A DNA stretch of 64,000 nucleotides from Deltaproteobacteria bacterium (GCA_016177845.1 JACOUO010000011.1:1-64000); one strand, 5' to 3'. Positions 30,604-39,275 are shown, counted from the stretch's first letter. Notes: generated by a model from the sequence alone, not told the origin. Numbers and translations: made by a program.

Positions 30604-31569
30604 ATGATTAAGAGCTTGAGTTACAGGCCTGTGATTTTCACCGCCCTTTTGGCCGGTGTTTTTATTTTTACGGGCTGCGGGTCTATTAACACTACGGGAG
30701 TGGTTAAAGACGATGTAACGCTTTCCGGGCAGACAAAAAAACTTGAGGAAGCGGGTTCCCAGTACAGGGGGCCTGAATATACCATAGCCATTCTGCACTT
30801 TGACAACAAGACGCCGAGCAGGACTATCGGGGTTGGCGAGGCCGCAACAGATGTCCTGAGAACAATTGTAAAGCAGTCGGGCCTTGAGCCTATTGTGCTT
30901 ACAAAAGATGAGATGAAGCAGCAGGAGAGGATGATAGAGCTACAGCAGACAGGCGCGGTAAAGACAGGCAAGAAAAACGCCGCCGAAGGCTTTGACTCAA
31001 TTGACTTCAGGATCTCAGGTTCAGTCACATCATATTCAGAGCTTGAGGAATCATCAGATAATCTCCTGACCCAGAGCAAGAACCATATAGCAAGGGTGCA
31101 GGTCGATTATGCGCTTGTCGATGTGGCAACAGGTAGAAGCCTTCTTTCAGAATCAGGAGTTGGCGAATACAGCAAAAAGACAAGCGGCGTGCTTGGGCTT
31201 GGCGCAAAATCCACGGCTGACCAGGCATTGAGGGACGGCGCATTGAGGGACGCCCTTACAAAGGCCATGACCAAAATGGTAAATAAGCTTAACTCTATCC
31301 CGTTCCAGAGCAGGGTAGTGCTTGTTGAGAGCAACAATGTAGTAATCAGGGCAGGCACAAAGAGCAGGCTTGACCCAGGTACGGTTATGGGCGTTTACAG
31401 GCCCGGAGCTGACCTCGTTGACCCTGATACAGGCAGGGTAATAGGCAAGAGGGAGAAGCAGATAGGCGAAGTAGTCCTCACCCAGCACCAGGGAGACAAT
31501 GTATCTGAGGCGACGATTAAATCAGGAGTTGGTTTTCAGACGGGCGATGTCGTAAAAGTCCTTAGATAG
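30604..31569 (+). CDS. CsgG/HfaB-like outer-membrane lipoprotein with FlgT C-domain-like tail
   Basis: 321 residues with lipobox TGCG and an AGGAGGT ribosome site. The CsgG-like domain (about 55-230) has YTIAILHFDNKTPS, FRISGSVTSYSE and DYALVDVATGRSLLSESG. The last about 85 residues (VVLVESNNVVIRAGTKSRLDPGTVMGVYRPG ... DPDTGRVIGK ... FQTGDVVKV) look like the FlgT C-terminal domain. CsgG forms the nonameric pore that exports curli subunits; HfaB is its holdfast homologue. No curli subunit gene is near, so either the cargo lies elsewhere or the protein forms a scaffold and not a pore. Confidence 0.83.
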   Translation: MIKSLSYRPVIFTALLAGVFIFTGCGSINTTGVVKDDVTLSGQTKKLEEAGSQYRGPEYTIAILHFDNKTPSRTIGVGEAATDVLRTIVKQSGLEPIVLTKDEMKQQERMIELQQTGAVKTGKKNAAEGFDSIDFRISGSVTSYSELEESSDNLLTQSKNHIARVQVDYALVDVATGRSLLSESGVGEYSKKTSGVLGLGAKSTADQALRDGALRDALTKAMTKMVNKLNSIPFQSRVVLVESNNVVIRAGTKSRLDPGTVMGVYRPGADLVDPDTGRVIGKREKQIGEVVLTQHQGDNVSEATIKSGVGFQTGDVVKVLR

Positions 31570-31578
31570 GAGGATTTG

Positions 31579-32790
31579 ATGAAAAATTTTTTAAAGGTAT
31601 TTTCTGTTTTTATTTGCATGGCTCTTCTTTTCGCGGGCTGTTCAAAGCCTGTGATGAAGTGCACTTCACCTGAGGACAACCCCAGGCACCATTATCTCAA
31701 GGGTATGGACCTTCTGGAGGAAAACAAGGTCGGAGACGCAACAGCCAAATTCGACCGTGCCGTTTACTGCGATGAAAAATTCAGCTCCGCGCACTCGGCC
31801 ATGGCGATTGTCGAGGCCATGAAAGCAAGCTCGCAAAAGACTGACGGATACCGCAGCGTTGACATTGCAAAGGCTATGGAGCACCTCAAGGCAGCTAAAA
31901 AGACCTCTGAAACGCCTGAGGACGACTTTGCGTACCATCTGGCCTCAATGCGCGTGAATATGATTCTCAAGCAGGCAGAGTGGCTTGATGAGGTCAAAGA
32001 TGATTACAAAGACGCGACAAAGCTTAAGGTCGATGAGAAGAAGCTCATCTATTATAACGGGAAGGAAGCAGCCTCATATTTCATGGGCGCTGCCTATCTT
32101 GACGCAAGGGAGTTCCAGAGCGCAAGGGATAAGTTCGGCGAAGTGCTGAGCGCGAAGAAGGACAGCAAATGGAATGCCTTTGCTGAGAGCGGATGGAAGA
32201 AGACGGATAAGATAGTAAGGGCTCTTGCAGGCATTACGCTCGGCGATGTGGGCAAGGAGATTGCCTTGAAAGATTCGGTCAAGAGGGGAGATATGGCGGC
32301 CCTTTTTGTCGATGAGCTTATGCTTGAGAAGCTCTTTGCGGGCAGGATTCCCGTCAAATCAGCGGTCGATAAGAAGCAGCCTGATTTCATCCCTGCCGAT
32401 ATGCTCAACAACGCGTTCAGGGAAGAGGTCAAGACAATGATGAAGTGGGAAGTAAGGGGGCTTGAGCCTGTCTATGACAATACGACAAAGGCATTCCTCT
32501 TTAAGCCTGATGAGCCGGTCTCAAGAAAAGAGTTTGCCCTTGTGCTTGAGGATGTGCTTTTAAAGATTACAGGAGATGAGGGGCTCTCAAGGGCGTATTT
32601 CGGCCATGAGAAATCCCCGTTCCCGGATGTGCCTGCCACATCAGCCTGGTACAATGCCATTATGAACATAACCACAAGGAACATGATGGAGACCGAGCTT
32701 TCAGGCGAGTTCAGGCCTAATGACAATATCGACGGGGCAGAGGCAGTGCTTGCCATAAGGGTATTAAGGCAAAGGCTCAATATAAATTAA
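31579..32790 (+). CDS. Lipoprotein with TPR-like repeats and SLH-like domains
   Basis: 403 residues from ATG 31579 (GGAGG 5 bases upstream; the ORF-track start TTG 31576 is one codon early). The lipobox is FAGC. Residues 40-220 form TPR-like helices (YLKGMDLLEENKVGDATAKFDRAVYCDEKF). Residues 225-400 carry SLH-like segments (KRGDMAALFVDELML; VSRKEFALVLEDVL; FRPNDNIDGAEAVLAIRVL; FPDVPATSAWYNAIM). SLH domains bind cell-wall or outer-membrane-linked polymers. It sits where DUF4810 proteins occur in related operons, and could link the CsgG-like assembly to the wall. Confidence 0.77.
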   Translation: MKNFLKVFSVFICMALLFAGCSKPVMKCTSPEDNPRHHYLKGMDLLEENKVGDATAKFDRAVYCDEKFSSAHSAMAIVEAMKASSQKTDGYRSVDIAKAMEHLKAAKKTSETPEDDFAYHLASMRVNMILKQAEWLDEVKDDYKDATKLKVDEKKLIYYNGKEAASYFMGAAYLDAREFQSARDKFGEVLSAKKDSKWNAFAESGWKKTDKIVRALAGITLGDVGKEIALKDSVKRGDMAALFVDELMLEKLFAGRIPVKSAVDKKQPDFIPADMLNNAFREEVKTMMKWEVRGLEPVYDNTTKAFLFKPDEPVSRKEFALVLEDVLLKITGDEGLSRAYFGHEKSPFPDVPATSAWYNAIMNITTRNMMETELSGEFRPNDNIDGAEAVLAIRVLRQRLNIN

Positions 32791-32831
32791 TTCCCGATTA
32801 AGTGATGGAAGCCAATTAACGGAGGCGATAG

Positions 32832-33680
32832 ATGAGAAAATTGCTGTTAGTTCCCCTGATGATCTTCCTCTTTGCCGCAAGCGCATGGGCGGAGATGAAC
32901 CAGGGTTTGCCGCAGGTGGTCACAGACCCGAGACAGGCCTTTGTGACGGGTTCGATAGTTGTTAAGGGAGAGGGCGCTGCACCCACGGAAAAGAAGCTTT
33001 CAGCCGCGCAGAAGAGGATTATGGCACTGAGGGCGGCTAAGGTAGTGGCGCTCAGGGAAATTGCCGAGATATTGGATGGTGTTGCCATAAGCGGCGAGAC
33101 AACGGTAGTCAATGCCGCCGCTGAATCGGATACTGTCCGCGCTACCGTGCAGGGCATCGTAAAAGGCGCGCAGGTAATCAAGGAAATATACGACCCTTTA
33201 AGCGAGATGGCGGTCGTATATGTAACAGTGCCCATGACAGGGCCTAACGGCATTATGGGGCAGTTGCTGCCTCAGGTCATACCCCTGGCGCCTCCGGCAT
33301 GGCCTGCATACCAGCAGCCGCTGGAGACTGTACAGCCGTCCAATTTTGACGGCCTTATAATAGATGCAAGGGAGAAGCCGTTCAGGCCGGCCCTTATTAA
33401 CCGCATAGTCACAAAGAACGGTGAAAGCATCTATGACCCCGCAAAGGTCGCCCAGGACATACTTGTTGAAAGGGGAGCCGCGGAATATACCAATGACATT
33501 GGGAAGGCAAAGGCTCTTTTAGGTGAAAGGGGCTCAAGCAATCCTCTTATCATAAAAGCCGAAGGCATTGTAAGGTCAACGGATGTGGAGGTTGCTCCTG
33601 AGGACGCGAGCGCGATATTCAGTTCAAATCAGTCCAAAAACTACCTTGAAGGCGCAAAGGTGGTTTTTGTTTTAAGATAG
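32832..33680 (+). CDS. LPP20/FlgP-like exported protein
   Basis: 282 residues with a signal peptide cleaved after A-W-A. There is no lipobox. The first half (about 35-140) matches the LPP20/FlgP pattern: KRIMALRAAKVVALREIAEIL followed by AESDTVRATVQGIVKGAQVIKEIYD and VVYVTVPM. The second half after a Pro-rich linker contains a domain with PSNFDGLIIDAREKPFRPAL and AQDILVERGAAEYTND. FlgP is the H-ring partner of FlgT in Vibrio. Together with the FlgT-like genes it suggests a ring-like envelope structure without a flagellum. Confidence 0.75.
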   Translation: MRKLLLVPLMIFLFAASAWAEMNQGLPQVVTDPRQAFVTGSIVVKGEGAAPTEKKLSAAQKRIMALRAAKVVALREIAEILDGVAISGETTVVNAAAESDTVRATVQGIVKGAQVIKEIYDPLSEMAVVYVTVPMTGPNGIMGQLLPQVIPLAPPAWPAYQQPLETVQPSNFDGLIIDAREKPFRPALINRIVTKNGESIYDPAKVAQDILVERGAAEYTNDIGKAKALLGERGSSNPLIIKAEGIVRSTDVEVAPEDASAIFSSNQSKNYLEGAKVVFVLR

Positions 33681-33714
33681 CTGTTGAGAAGAAAAAATAC
33701 TCGGAGGTGCAGTT

Positions 33715-34470
33715 GTGAGGAAATTGTTTGTAGCTGTTTTTATGTTTGTTGCTCTCGCTTTCACAGCGTCAACAGCTTCAGCCGTGGTAGATGTTGAAGG
33801 CAGGTACTGGTTTACTGAGCTTGACGACACTATAAAGGTAACGAGCGGAAATGTTATCGGAACTGAGATAGACCTTAAAAATGACCTTGGCGTCGATGAT
33901 AAGAAGAACTTCTGGGAAGGCAGAATAACCCTTGAGCTCGGAAGCCACAAATTGAGATACGGCTATATGCCCCTTAAATGGGACGGCTCTAAAAACCTGA
34001 CACAGTCAGTTGTCTTCAATGGCCAGACTTACTCAGCCTCCGCCGATGTAAATTCAGAACTTAAGATGGATTATCACCGCCTCGGGTATGAGTATGATTT
34101 TTTTGATACCCTCAATAACCGTCTCGGCGTAATCCTTGAGGTAAAATATTTTGATGGGGACGCAAAGCTCAAGTCAACTTCCCTTGGCCTCAATGAGCAG
34201 GAAAGCTTCAAGCTGCCGATCCCCACAGTGGGTATAACAGGTCAGGTAGGCCTTCCCCTTCTTTTAAGCGTCGGCGGTGAAGTGACAGGCGTAACACTGG
34301 GCAGCTCGGCATATCTTGTAGATGCGGAAGCAGGCATTAACCTTAAGCCTGCCCCGTTTGTCGTGATATCTGGCGGCTACAGGATCTTTAAGCTCCATGT
34401 CGAGAGTGATGATGATAAAGTAGACCTTACTGTAAAAGGCCCGTTCGTATCTCTCAGGGCTGATTTCTAA
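33715..34470 (+). CDS. Small outer-membrane beta-barrel protein
   Basis: 251 residues from GTG 33715 after GGAGGTG. The signal peptide ends A-S-A. The mature part consists of alternating strands (VDVEGRYWFTEL, WEGRITLELGSHKLRYGY, MDYHRLGYEYDFF, LGVILEVKYFDGDAKL, YLVDAEAGINL, VVISGGYRIFKLHVE) and ends FVSLRADF with a terminal Phe. Eight strands are plausible. It closes the FlgT/CsgG/FlgP-like operon and may be its membrane-embedded part or its client. A terminator follows. Confidence 0.8.
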   Translation: MRKLFVAVFMFVALAFTASTASAVVDVEGRYWFTELDDTIKVTSGNVIGTEIDLKNDLGVDDKKNFWEGRITLELGSHKLRYGYMPLKWDGSKNLTQSVVFNGQTYSASADVNSELKMDYHRLGYEYDFFDTLNNRLGVILEVKYFDGDAKLKSTSLGLNEQESFKLPIPTVGITGQVGLPLLLSVGGEVTGVTLGSSAYLVDAEAGINLKPAPFVVISGGYRIFKLHVESDDDKVDLTVKGPFVSLRADF

Positions 34471-34490
34471 ATAAGAATTTTAATCATTCA

Positions 34491-34531
34491 CCGGGGGTAT
34501 TTTCCATCATTGGAATCCCCCGGTTTTTTTA
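34491..34531 (+). terminator. Intrinsic terminator of the CsgG/FlgT operon
   Basis: CCGGGGG pairs with CCCCCGG around a 19-base loop, itself partly paired (TTCCATCATTGGAA), and is followed by seven T. The gap to 34705 also has a TATAAT at 34643-34648, a possible -10 of the Mla operon with a poor -35. Confidence 0.9.
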
Positions 34532-34705
34532 TTTTCAATGTATTCTCAGACTGCGGCGCGCTCTCGTAGGAAACATTGCTCTCGCCTGCGCATAATTTTA
34601 AAATAATTAAAGCAAATACTTTAAAAAAAATTGTAAATATTGTATAATTTTCGCGAATTTAGGTGTGCGTTTAAGGTCCGGGCGCACGATTCGGGAAAAG
34701 GCTGA

Positions 34706-35491
34706 ATGAAAATTATCAGGTATTTAGGCGAATCTGTCCTGAGGCGTTTCACGGTCCTCAGTTCGGTATGGGAAATACTCCTCTCCTCATTTCTGAATCT
34801 CATCTTCAGGTTCCATCGGGGCCGCAAGGCTACCTTAAGAGTACTTCTCAAACAGATATACTTCACAGGTTTTGAGGCCATACCCATCGTGTCCTGGATA
34901 GCCATTGTCCTCGGCCTCATCATCGTCACACAATCACTTTCAATCCTTCCCAGATTCGGCGGAGAGGGCTTGATAGGCGAGATATTCGTATGGGTAGTCA
35001 TCAGGGAAGTCGGCCCTGTATTCGCCTCTGTAATCGTTATCGCGAGGAGCGGAACAGCGATTGCCTCCGAGCTTGGCAGCATGAAGATATCCAAAGAGAT
35101 AACCTCCCTTGAAGTGATGGGCATAGACCCCATCCATTACCTCATAACACCAAGGGTAATCGGGACCGGCATCAGCGTACTTCTCCTGACATTCTATTTC
35201 GAGGCAGTATCCATCCTTGGCGGCTATTTGCTCGCCGGCTTCGGCAAGAATATCTCTTTTTCCGTCTACACGCAGAGCATACTTGAGGCAATGGGGTTTC
35301 TTGAGATAGGAGTTTCGCTCTTGAAGAGCTTACTCTTCGGGCTTATAATAGGCGCAGTCTGTTCTTATCACGGGTTGATGGCAGAGAAGTCAATTACGCA
35401 GATACCGCAGCAGACCACAAAGGCGGTCATAGGAAGCCTGAGGCTTGTCTTTGTGATGGATGCTGTAATAACTTTTGTCTTTTTTATGTAG
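34706..35491 (+). CDS. mlaE: MlaE-type phospholipid ABC transporter permease
   Basis: 261 residues. The MlaE family core is clear: FTGFEAIPIVSWIAIVLGLIIVTQ, then FGGEGLIGEIFVWVVIREVGPVFASVIVIARSGTAIASELGSMKISKEITSLEVMGIDP, and LKSLLFGLIIGAVCSYHG. Five or six membrane helices are visible. The complex carries phospholipids between inner and outer membranes. Its ATPase partner is the next gene, which is degenerate, and the MCE protein follows. GGGAAAAGG serves as ribosome site. Confidence 0.95.
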   Translation: MKIIRYLGESVLRRFTVLSSVWEILLSSFLNLIFRFHRGRKATLRVLLKQIYFTGFEAIPIVSWIAIVLGLIIVTQSLSILPRFGGEGLIGEIFVWVVIREVGPVFASVIVIARSGTAIASELGSMKISKEITSLEVMGIDPIHYLITPRVIGTGISVLLLTFYFEAVSILGGYLLAGFGKNISFSVYTQSILEAMGFLEIGVSLLKSLLFGLIIGAVCSYHGLMAEKSITQIPQQTTKAVIGSLRLVFVMDAVITFVFFM

Positions 35492-35503
35492 GGTTTTAAA
35501 AGA

Positions 35504-36175
35504 ATGGCTCAATTCGTAGAGATAAAGGAACTGACAAGCTATTCGGAGGATGGGAGGGCGGTATTTGAAAATGCCGGCCTGATCTTAAAAGGCGGGGAAA
35601 GGGTTCTTATTACCGCGCCTGTGGCATCAGGCAAAAGCCTTTTGCTTAAGCTCCTCTCAGGCATTGAGAAGCCTGAAAAAGGCCAAGTCCTCATATTCGG
35701 GGAGGATACCTCGGCAATTGATAATGAAGCTTTGAACAGGCTTCGCAGCAGGCTGGGGTTCGTTTTTCAGGATAATGTGCTTATAAGCAACCTCAAAGTG
35801 CTTGAGAACATCGCGCTCCCTTTATTATACCATTCAAATATGCCCTATGATGAGGTAATGGAGCGGGCTTTGGAACTCCTTGATAAAACGGGCTTCAGGG
35901 GCGACCCATGGGTACAGCCGGGAAGCCTTGCCCTCTACTCAAAGAAGGAAGTCGCAGTTGCCAGGGCAATGGCTTTGGAGCCTGACATAATAGTGTGCGA
36001 GAGCTTGTGCGAAGGGCTTACTGAGGCTGAAAAGGGCCAGATATCAGACCTTTTGATAAAATATCAGGAGAACAGTAACAGGCTTCTTGTATTTACTGCG
36101 GTCAATGACGCGGATGCAGGCCTCCTGAGGCCTGACCGTGTCATCAGGATTGAAGGGAACAGGTTTTTGGAATAG
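35504..36175 (+). CDS. MlaF-position ABC ATPase with degenerate catalytic motifs
   Basis: 223 residues, collinear with MlaF. The Walker A is APVASGKS (first Gly lost, GKS kept) and the Q-loop FVFQDN is intact. The signature LSGGQ is replaced by LALYS, followed by the usual VAVARAMALEPD. The Walker B is IIVCES: the Asp that holds magnesium is Cys, the Glu remains. The D-loop Asp is Thr (CEGLT) and the H-loop His is Asn (TAVNDAD). The frame is complete, so it is not a simple pseudogene. It may bind ATP without normal hydrolysis, or act in a passive or differently driven complex. It lies 12 bases after mlaE and directly before the MCE gene. Confidence 0.85.
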   Translation: MAQFVEIKELTSYSEDGRAVFENAGLILKGGERVLITAPVASGKSLLLKLLSGIEKPEKGQVLIFGEDTSAIDNEALNRLRSRLGFVFQDNVLISNLKVLENIALPLLYHSNMPYDEVMERALELLDKTGFRGDPWVQPGSLALYSKKEVAVARAMALEPDIIVCESLCEGLTEAEKGQISDLLIKYQENSNRLLVFTAVNDADAGLLRPDRVIRIEGNRFLE

Positions 36176-36176
36176 T

Positions 36177-37199
36177 ATGGATAAGATAAAAGAAAAGGAT
36201 TCAAGGTTTAAATACCTTGAGGTAAAGGTCGGCATAATGGCATTAATTGCCATTATAGGTATAATTATCTTAATTGTCCTTGTCGGGAGGGAAAAGGACC
36301 TGTTTACTCCCAAGTACCGCCTGCATTTTGTATCCATGAGCGGAACAGGCTTTACCGAGGGGATGCCTGTTAAGCTCTCCGGCTTCAAGATAGGCAGAGT
36401 GAAGAGCATCGAGCTTACGGATGACGCAAAGGTAAAGGTAACTACGGAGATAAATAAAAAGTACGAGAGATGGGTCAGGGAAGGGTCAAAGGCAAGGCTG
36501 TCCAAGGAGGGGCTCATAGGAGAATCCATAATTGAAGTGACCGTGGGAAACCCTGCCGGGAAGGTATTTGCGGACGGAGAGTTGATACCTTTTGAAAAAA
36601 CAGGCGGAATAGAGGAGCTTGTCGAAGAAGCCAAACCTGTACTGGAAGAAGTTAAGGAGATCATACATTACGCCAATAGCCCGGAGGGTGACATTAAACA
36701 GGCTCTCGGTAATATAAAAGACTTAACTGCCGAACTTAAGGAAACTCGCAAAACTATTGAAATTACATTGAAAAAAACCAATAATCTGATAGATAATGTA
36801 AATAGTAAAACAGCCCCTGCCGCTGATTCGGCATTGAAGATAATGAAGAACCTTGAAGGCGTGTCCGAGAGGATAGGCCCGGTCATGACACGCATAGAAG
36901 GCATTACGGTAAAAGCAGACACAGTTGCGGAAAAATTACCCGCAACACTGGATAAATTTGAAAAAACGGTCAATAATATCAAGAATATCACAGACACCTT
37001 TGCAGGAGAGACCCCAAGGATGAGGGAGATGCTCATTAACGCCGATGATACGCTTCGTGACGGCAAGACCATCATGAGGGGCGTTAAGCAGAGCTGGCCT
37101 GTAAGGTTGATGGTGCCACAGCCAAAAGACCCGGGGCTGGTGCCGCTCGACGGTTATTTGTTCGACAGGAGGATGAATGAAGTTGAAAAGAAGAAATAG
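36177..37199 (+). CDS. mlaD: MlaD-type MCE-domain protein
   Basis: 340 residues from ATG 36177, one base after the ATPase stop; the ORF-track start at 36138 lies inside that gene. One membrane helix (about 18-38) is followed by an MCE domain (about 45-125: YRLHFVSMSGTGFTEGMPVKLSGFKIGRVKSIEL). A long helical part (about 150-310, many Asn/Lys/Thr heptads) is likely a coiled coil forming a tunnel or needle. Its length exceeds the E. coli MlaD (183 aa) and is closer to the longer Mce/PqiB-like forms. It would form a hexameric ring moving lipids across the periplasm. Confidence 0.92.
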   Translation: MDKIKEKDSRFKYLEVKVGIMALIAIIGIIILIVLVGREKDLFTPKYRLHFVSMSGTGFTEGMPVKLSGFKIGRVKSIELTDDAKVKVTTEINKKYERWVREGSKARLSKEGLIGESIIEVTVGNPAGKVFADGELIPFEKTGGIEELVEEAKPVLEEVKEIIHYANSPEGDIKQALGNIKDLTAELKETRKTIEITLKKTNNLIDNVNSKTAPAADSALKIMKNLEGVSERIGPVMTRIEGITVKADTVAEKLPATLDKFEKTVNNIKNITDTFAGETPRMREMLINADDTLRDGKTIMRGVKQSWPVRLMVPQPKDPGLVPLDGYLFDRRMNEVEKKK

Positions 37200-38133
37200 T
37201 TTGTTGTTTGCGTCCCTATTGGCTATTTCGTTGGCTGGCTGCGCCGGTGTTCAGAAAGTCGAGAGTGACAAGCCGTTTATTCAGGCAAAAGCGGCTGAGG
37301 CAAACAGAACAGGAGCTGACGCATATGCAAGAGGTGAGTACAGCAGGGCTCTTGATAAGTTCCTTGAGTCACTTAGGATAAACAGGAGCATAGATAACAG
37401 GGCAGGAGAGGTTTTGGACCTTATTAATATCGGTCGGGTATATACCTCGCTCGGCCATTACAAAGATGCAGTAAATTTCCTCAATGATTCGGTCAGGCTC
37501 GGTGTGTCATTGAAGGATGATAAAATGTTATCTGAGGCTTATGCTACCCTTGCCAAGGCAGATTACCTTGGTGGGGATTCGGTGGCCGCTCTTGATCATA
37601 TCGCGGAATCCATCCAGCTCGATGAGAAGCTTGGCATCAGGTCGGGCGCAAAATTAAATCTAAAGGCAGTTATATTTATTGAGACTGAAAGACGCTCTGA
37701 GGCCGCTGAAGCTCTTAAGTCAGCGCTTGCCCTTAATAAAAGTTCCAAAGATGAACTGGAGATAGCCAACTCATGCAGGGCCATCGCGGAGATACACAGG
37801 TTTGAGGGAAGGCATGATGACGCCTTTGAATATTTCAAAATGGCATATGATATAGACAAGAACACAGGGGATTCGAAAAAGATAGCCCTTGACCTTGAGA
37901 GGATGGCAGAGCTGCACCTTAAGGCAGGCCGTAACAATGATGCCATCTTTCTTTTTGAAAGGTCGTATATCGTAAACCTCAACAGCGGATACATTGGCAG
38001 GGCTGTCCAGACGCTAGATCTCCTTATTGACGCATGCAGGATATCGGGCAATGATGATAAGGCGGTAAGGTATTCGAAGATGCGCGACAGCATACTTTCC
38101 AGTGTTGAAGTCGAGAAGGTGAATGTGAGATGA
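37177..38133 (+). CDS. TPR-repeat lipoprotein of the Mla operon
   Basis: 318 residues. The lipobox LAGC follows a basic, hydrophobic signal, and AGGAGG precedes the ATG, which lies 23 bases inside the mlaD gene. About six TPR units fill the rest (AYARGEYSRALDKFLESLRI; YKDAVNFLNDSVRLG; AEALKSALALNKSS; DAFEYFKMAYDIDKN; NDAIFLFERSYIVNL). TPR proteins dock partner proteins. Its place suggests it scaffolds or regulates the MCE complex at the outer leaflet of the inner membrane or at the outer membrane. No MlaC or MlaA homologue is next to it. Confidence 0.85.
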   Translation: MKLKRRNSLLFASLLAISLAGCAGVQKVESDKPFIQAKAAEANRTGADAYARGEYSRALDKFLESLRINRSIDNRAGEVLDLINIGRVYTSLGHYKDAVNFLNDSVRLGVSLKDDKMLSEAYATLAKADYLGGDSVAALDHIAESIQLDEKLGIRSGAKLNLKAVIFIETERRSEAAEALKSALALNKSSKDELEIANSCRAIAEIHRFEGRHDDAFEYFKMAYDIDKNTGDSKKIALDLERMAELHLKAGRNNDAIFLFERSYIVNLNSGYIGRAVQTLDLLIDACRISGNDDKAVRYSKMRDSILSSVEVEKVNVR

Positions 38134-39215
38134 AACCCAGGGTCATGGCTGTAGATGACGATGAGAAAAACCTTGCCCTGTTAAGCGCAAAGCTTGAAAG
38201 GGAGGGGTATGAGGTCGTTACTGCCAGAAACGGCATCGAGGCCCTTGCAAAGGTGCGTCTTACTCCGCCTGACCTTATCCTGATGGATGTCATGATGCCC
38301 CAGATGGACGGGTATGAGGCCTTAAGGCAGCTTAAATCAAGGGAAGATACTCGCTATATACCCGTAATAATGCTTACAGGAAGGGCAGAGGTCGAGGATA
38401 AGGTGCTTGGCTTTGAGGTGGGCGCCGAAGATTACATACAGAAACCCTACAGTCTTCAGGAGGTATCCGCAAGAGTAAAATCCCTTTTAAGAATGAGGGC
38501 TTTGCAGACAAAGCTCAGGGAAACCGAAAAGATGGCCGCATTGGGAGAGATGGTGGACGGGATTGCCCATGAGGTCAGAAATCCGCTTACTGCAATCGGA
38601 GGGCTTGCCAGAAGGCTTTTTGAGGGCACTGCCGACCCGCAGCATAAGGCTTATACCCAGAGCATACTGAAGTATGTCCAGCGCCTTGAGAGGATGCTGC
38701 AGAGGATAGATGAGTATAAGAGGATACTGGTATCAACGCCTTCAAGAGGTGAATTGAATCCGCTTGTATCAGCCGCGGTCAAGGATATCAGGGAGTTTAT
38801 CGAAGGCACGGGCAAGGACATTGCCTTACAGGAGAGGCTGATGCCTGATCCGCCGCCTGTCATGATGGATTACGGGAACTTAAAGATTGCCCTTTTCAAT
38901 ATCCTCCAGAACTCGGTTGAGGCCATTGAGAAAAAAGGCGAGATACGGGTTGAGACAACTCCTGAGTTTGACCAGACTGTGGCGATAAAGATTTCCGATA
39001 CAGGCGTGGGCATGACGCAGGATGAGATAAGAAAGATTTTCAATCCCTTCCAGACCTCGAAGTTTGAGGGCGCGGGACTTGGCCTTACAATAAGCTACAG
39101 GATAGTGCACGACCACGGCGGCGAAATAGATGTCGAAAGCCGCAAAGGCGAGGGGACTACAGTTACTATCAGGCTCCACCCCGCAAAATCCGCTGAAGAG
39201 CCTAAAAGGATTTAA
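38130..39215 (+). CDS. Receiver-histidine kinase hybrid (REC-HisKA-HATPase)
   Basis: 361 residues and no membrane helix. An N-terminal receiver (1-120, Asp53 in LILMDVMMPQMDGYE, Lys in YIQKPYS) is joined to a HisKA domain with the phospho-His in GIAHEVRNPLTAIGG (about 150) and a HATPase (NILQNSVEAIEKKG; ISDTGVGM; GAGLGLTIS). The N-terminal receiver with C-terminal kinase is the layout of response-regulator-kinase relay proteins. The ATG overlaps the previous stop (ATGA), so it is coupled to the Mla operon and may report on envelope lipid state. Its partner is unknown. Confidence 0.9.
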   Translation: MKPRVMAVDDDEKNLALLSAKLEREGYEVVTARNGIEALAKVRLTPPDLILMDVMMPQMDGYEALRQLKSREDTRYIPVIMLTGRAEVEDKVLGFEVGAEDYIQKPYSLQEVSARVKSLLRMRALQTKLRETEKMAALGEMVDGIAHEVRNPLTAIGGLARRLFEGTADPQHKAYTQSILKYVQRLERMLQRIDEYKRILVSTPSRGELNPLVSAAVKDIREFIEGTGKDIALQERLMPDPPPVMMDYGNLKIALFNILQNSVEAIEKKGEIRVETTPEFDQTVAIKISDTGVGMTQDEIRKIFNPFQTSKFEGAGLGLTISYRIVHDHGGEIDVESRKGEGTTVTIRLHPAKSAEEPKRI

Positions 39216-39275
39216 CGAAGTTTACAAAACTTAATTCTATTTCAAAATAAACTTACAGCCATGTAATAGGATTTT

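Noticed and set aside
36138-36176. Upstream start of mlaD given by the ORF track
   Set aside because: It lies within the ATPase gene; ATG 36177 directly after that stop gives the normal MlaD N-terminus.
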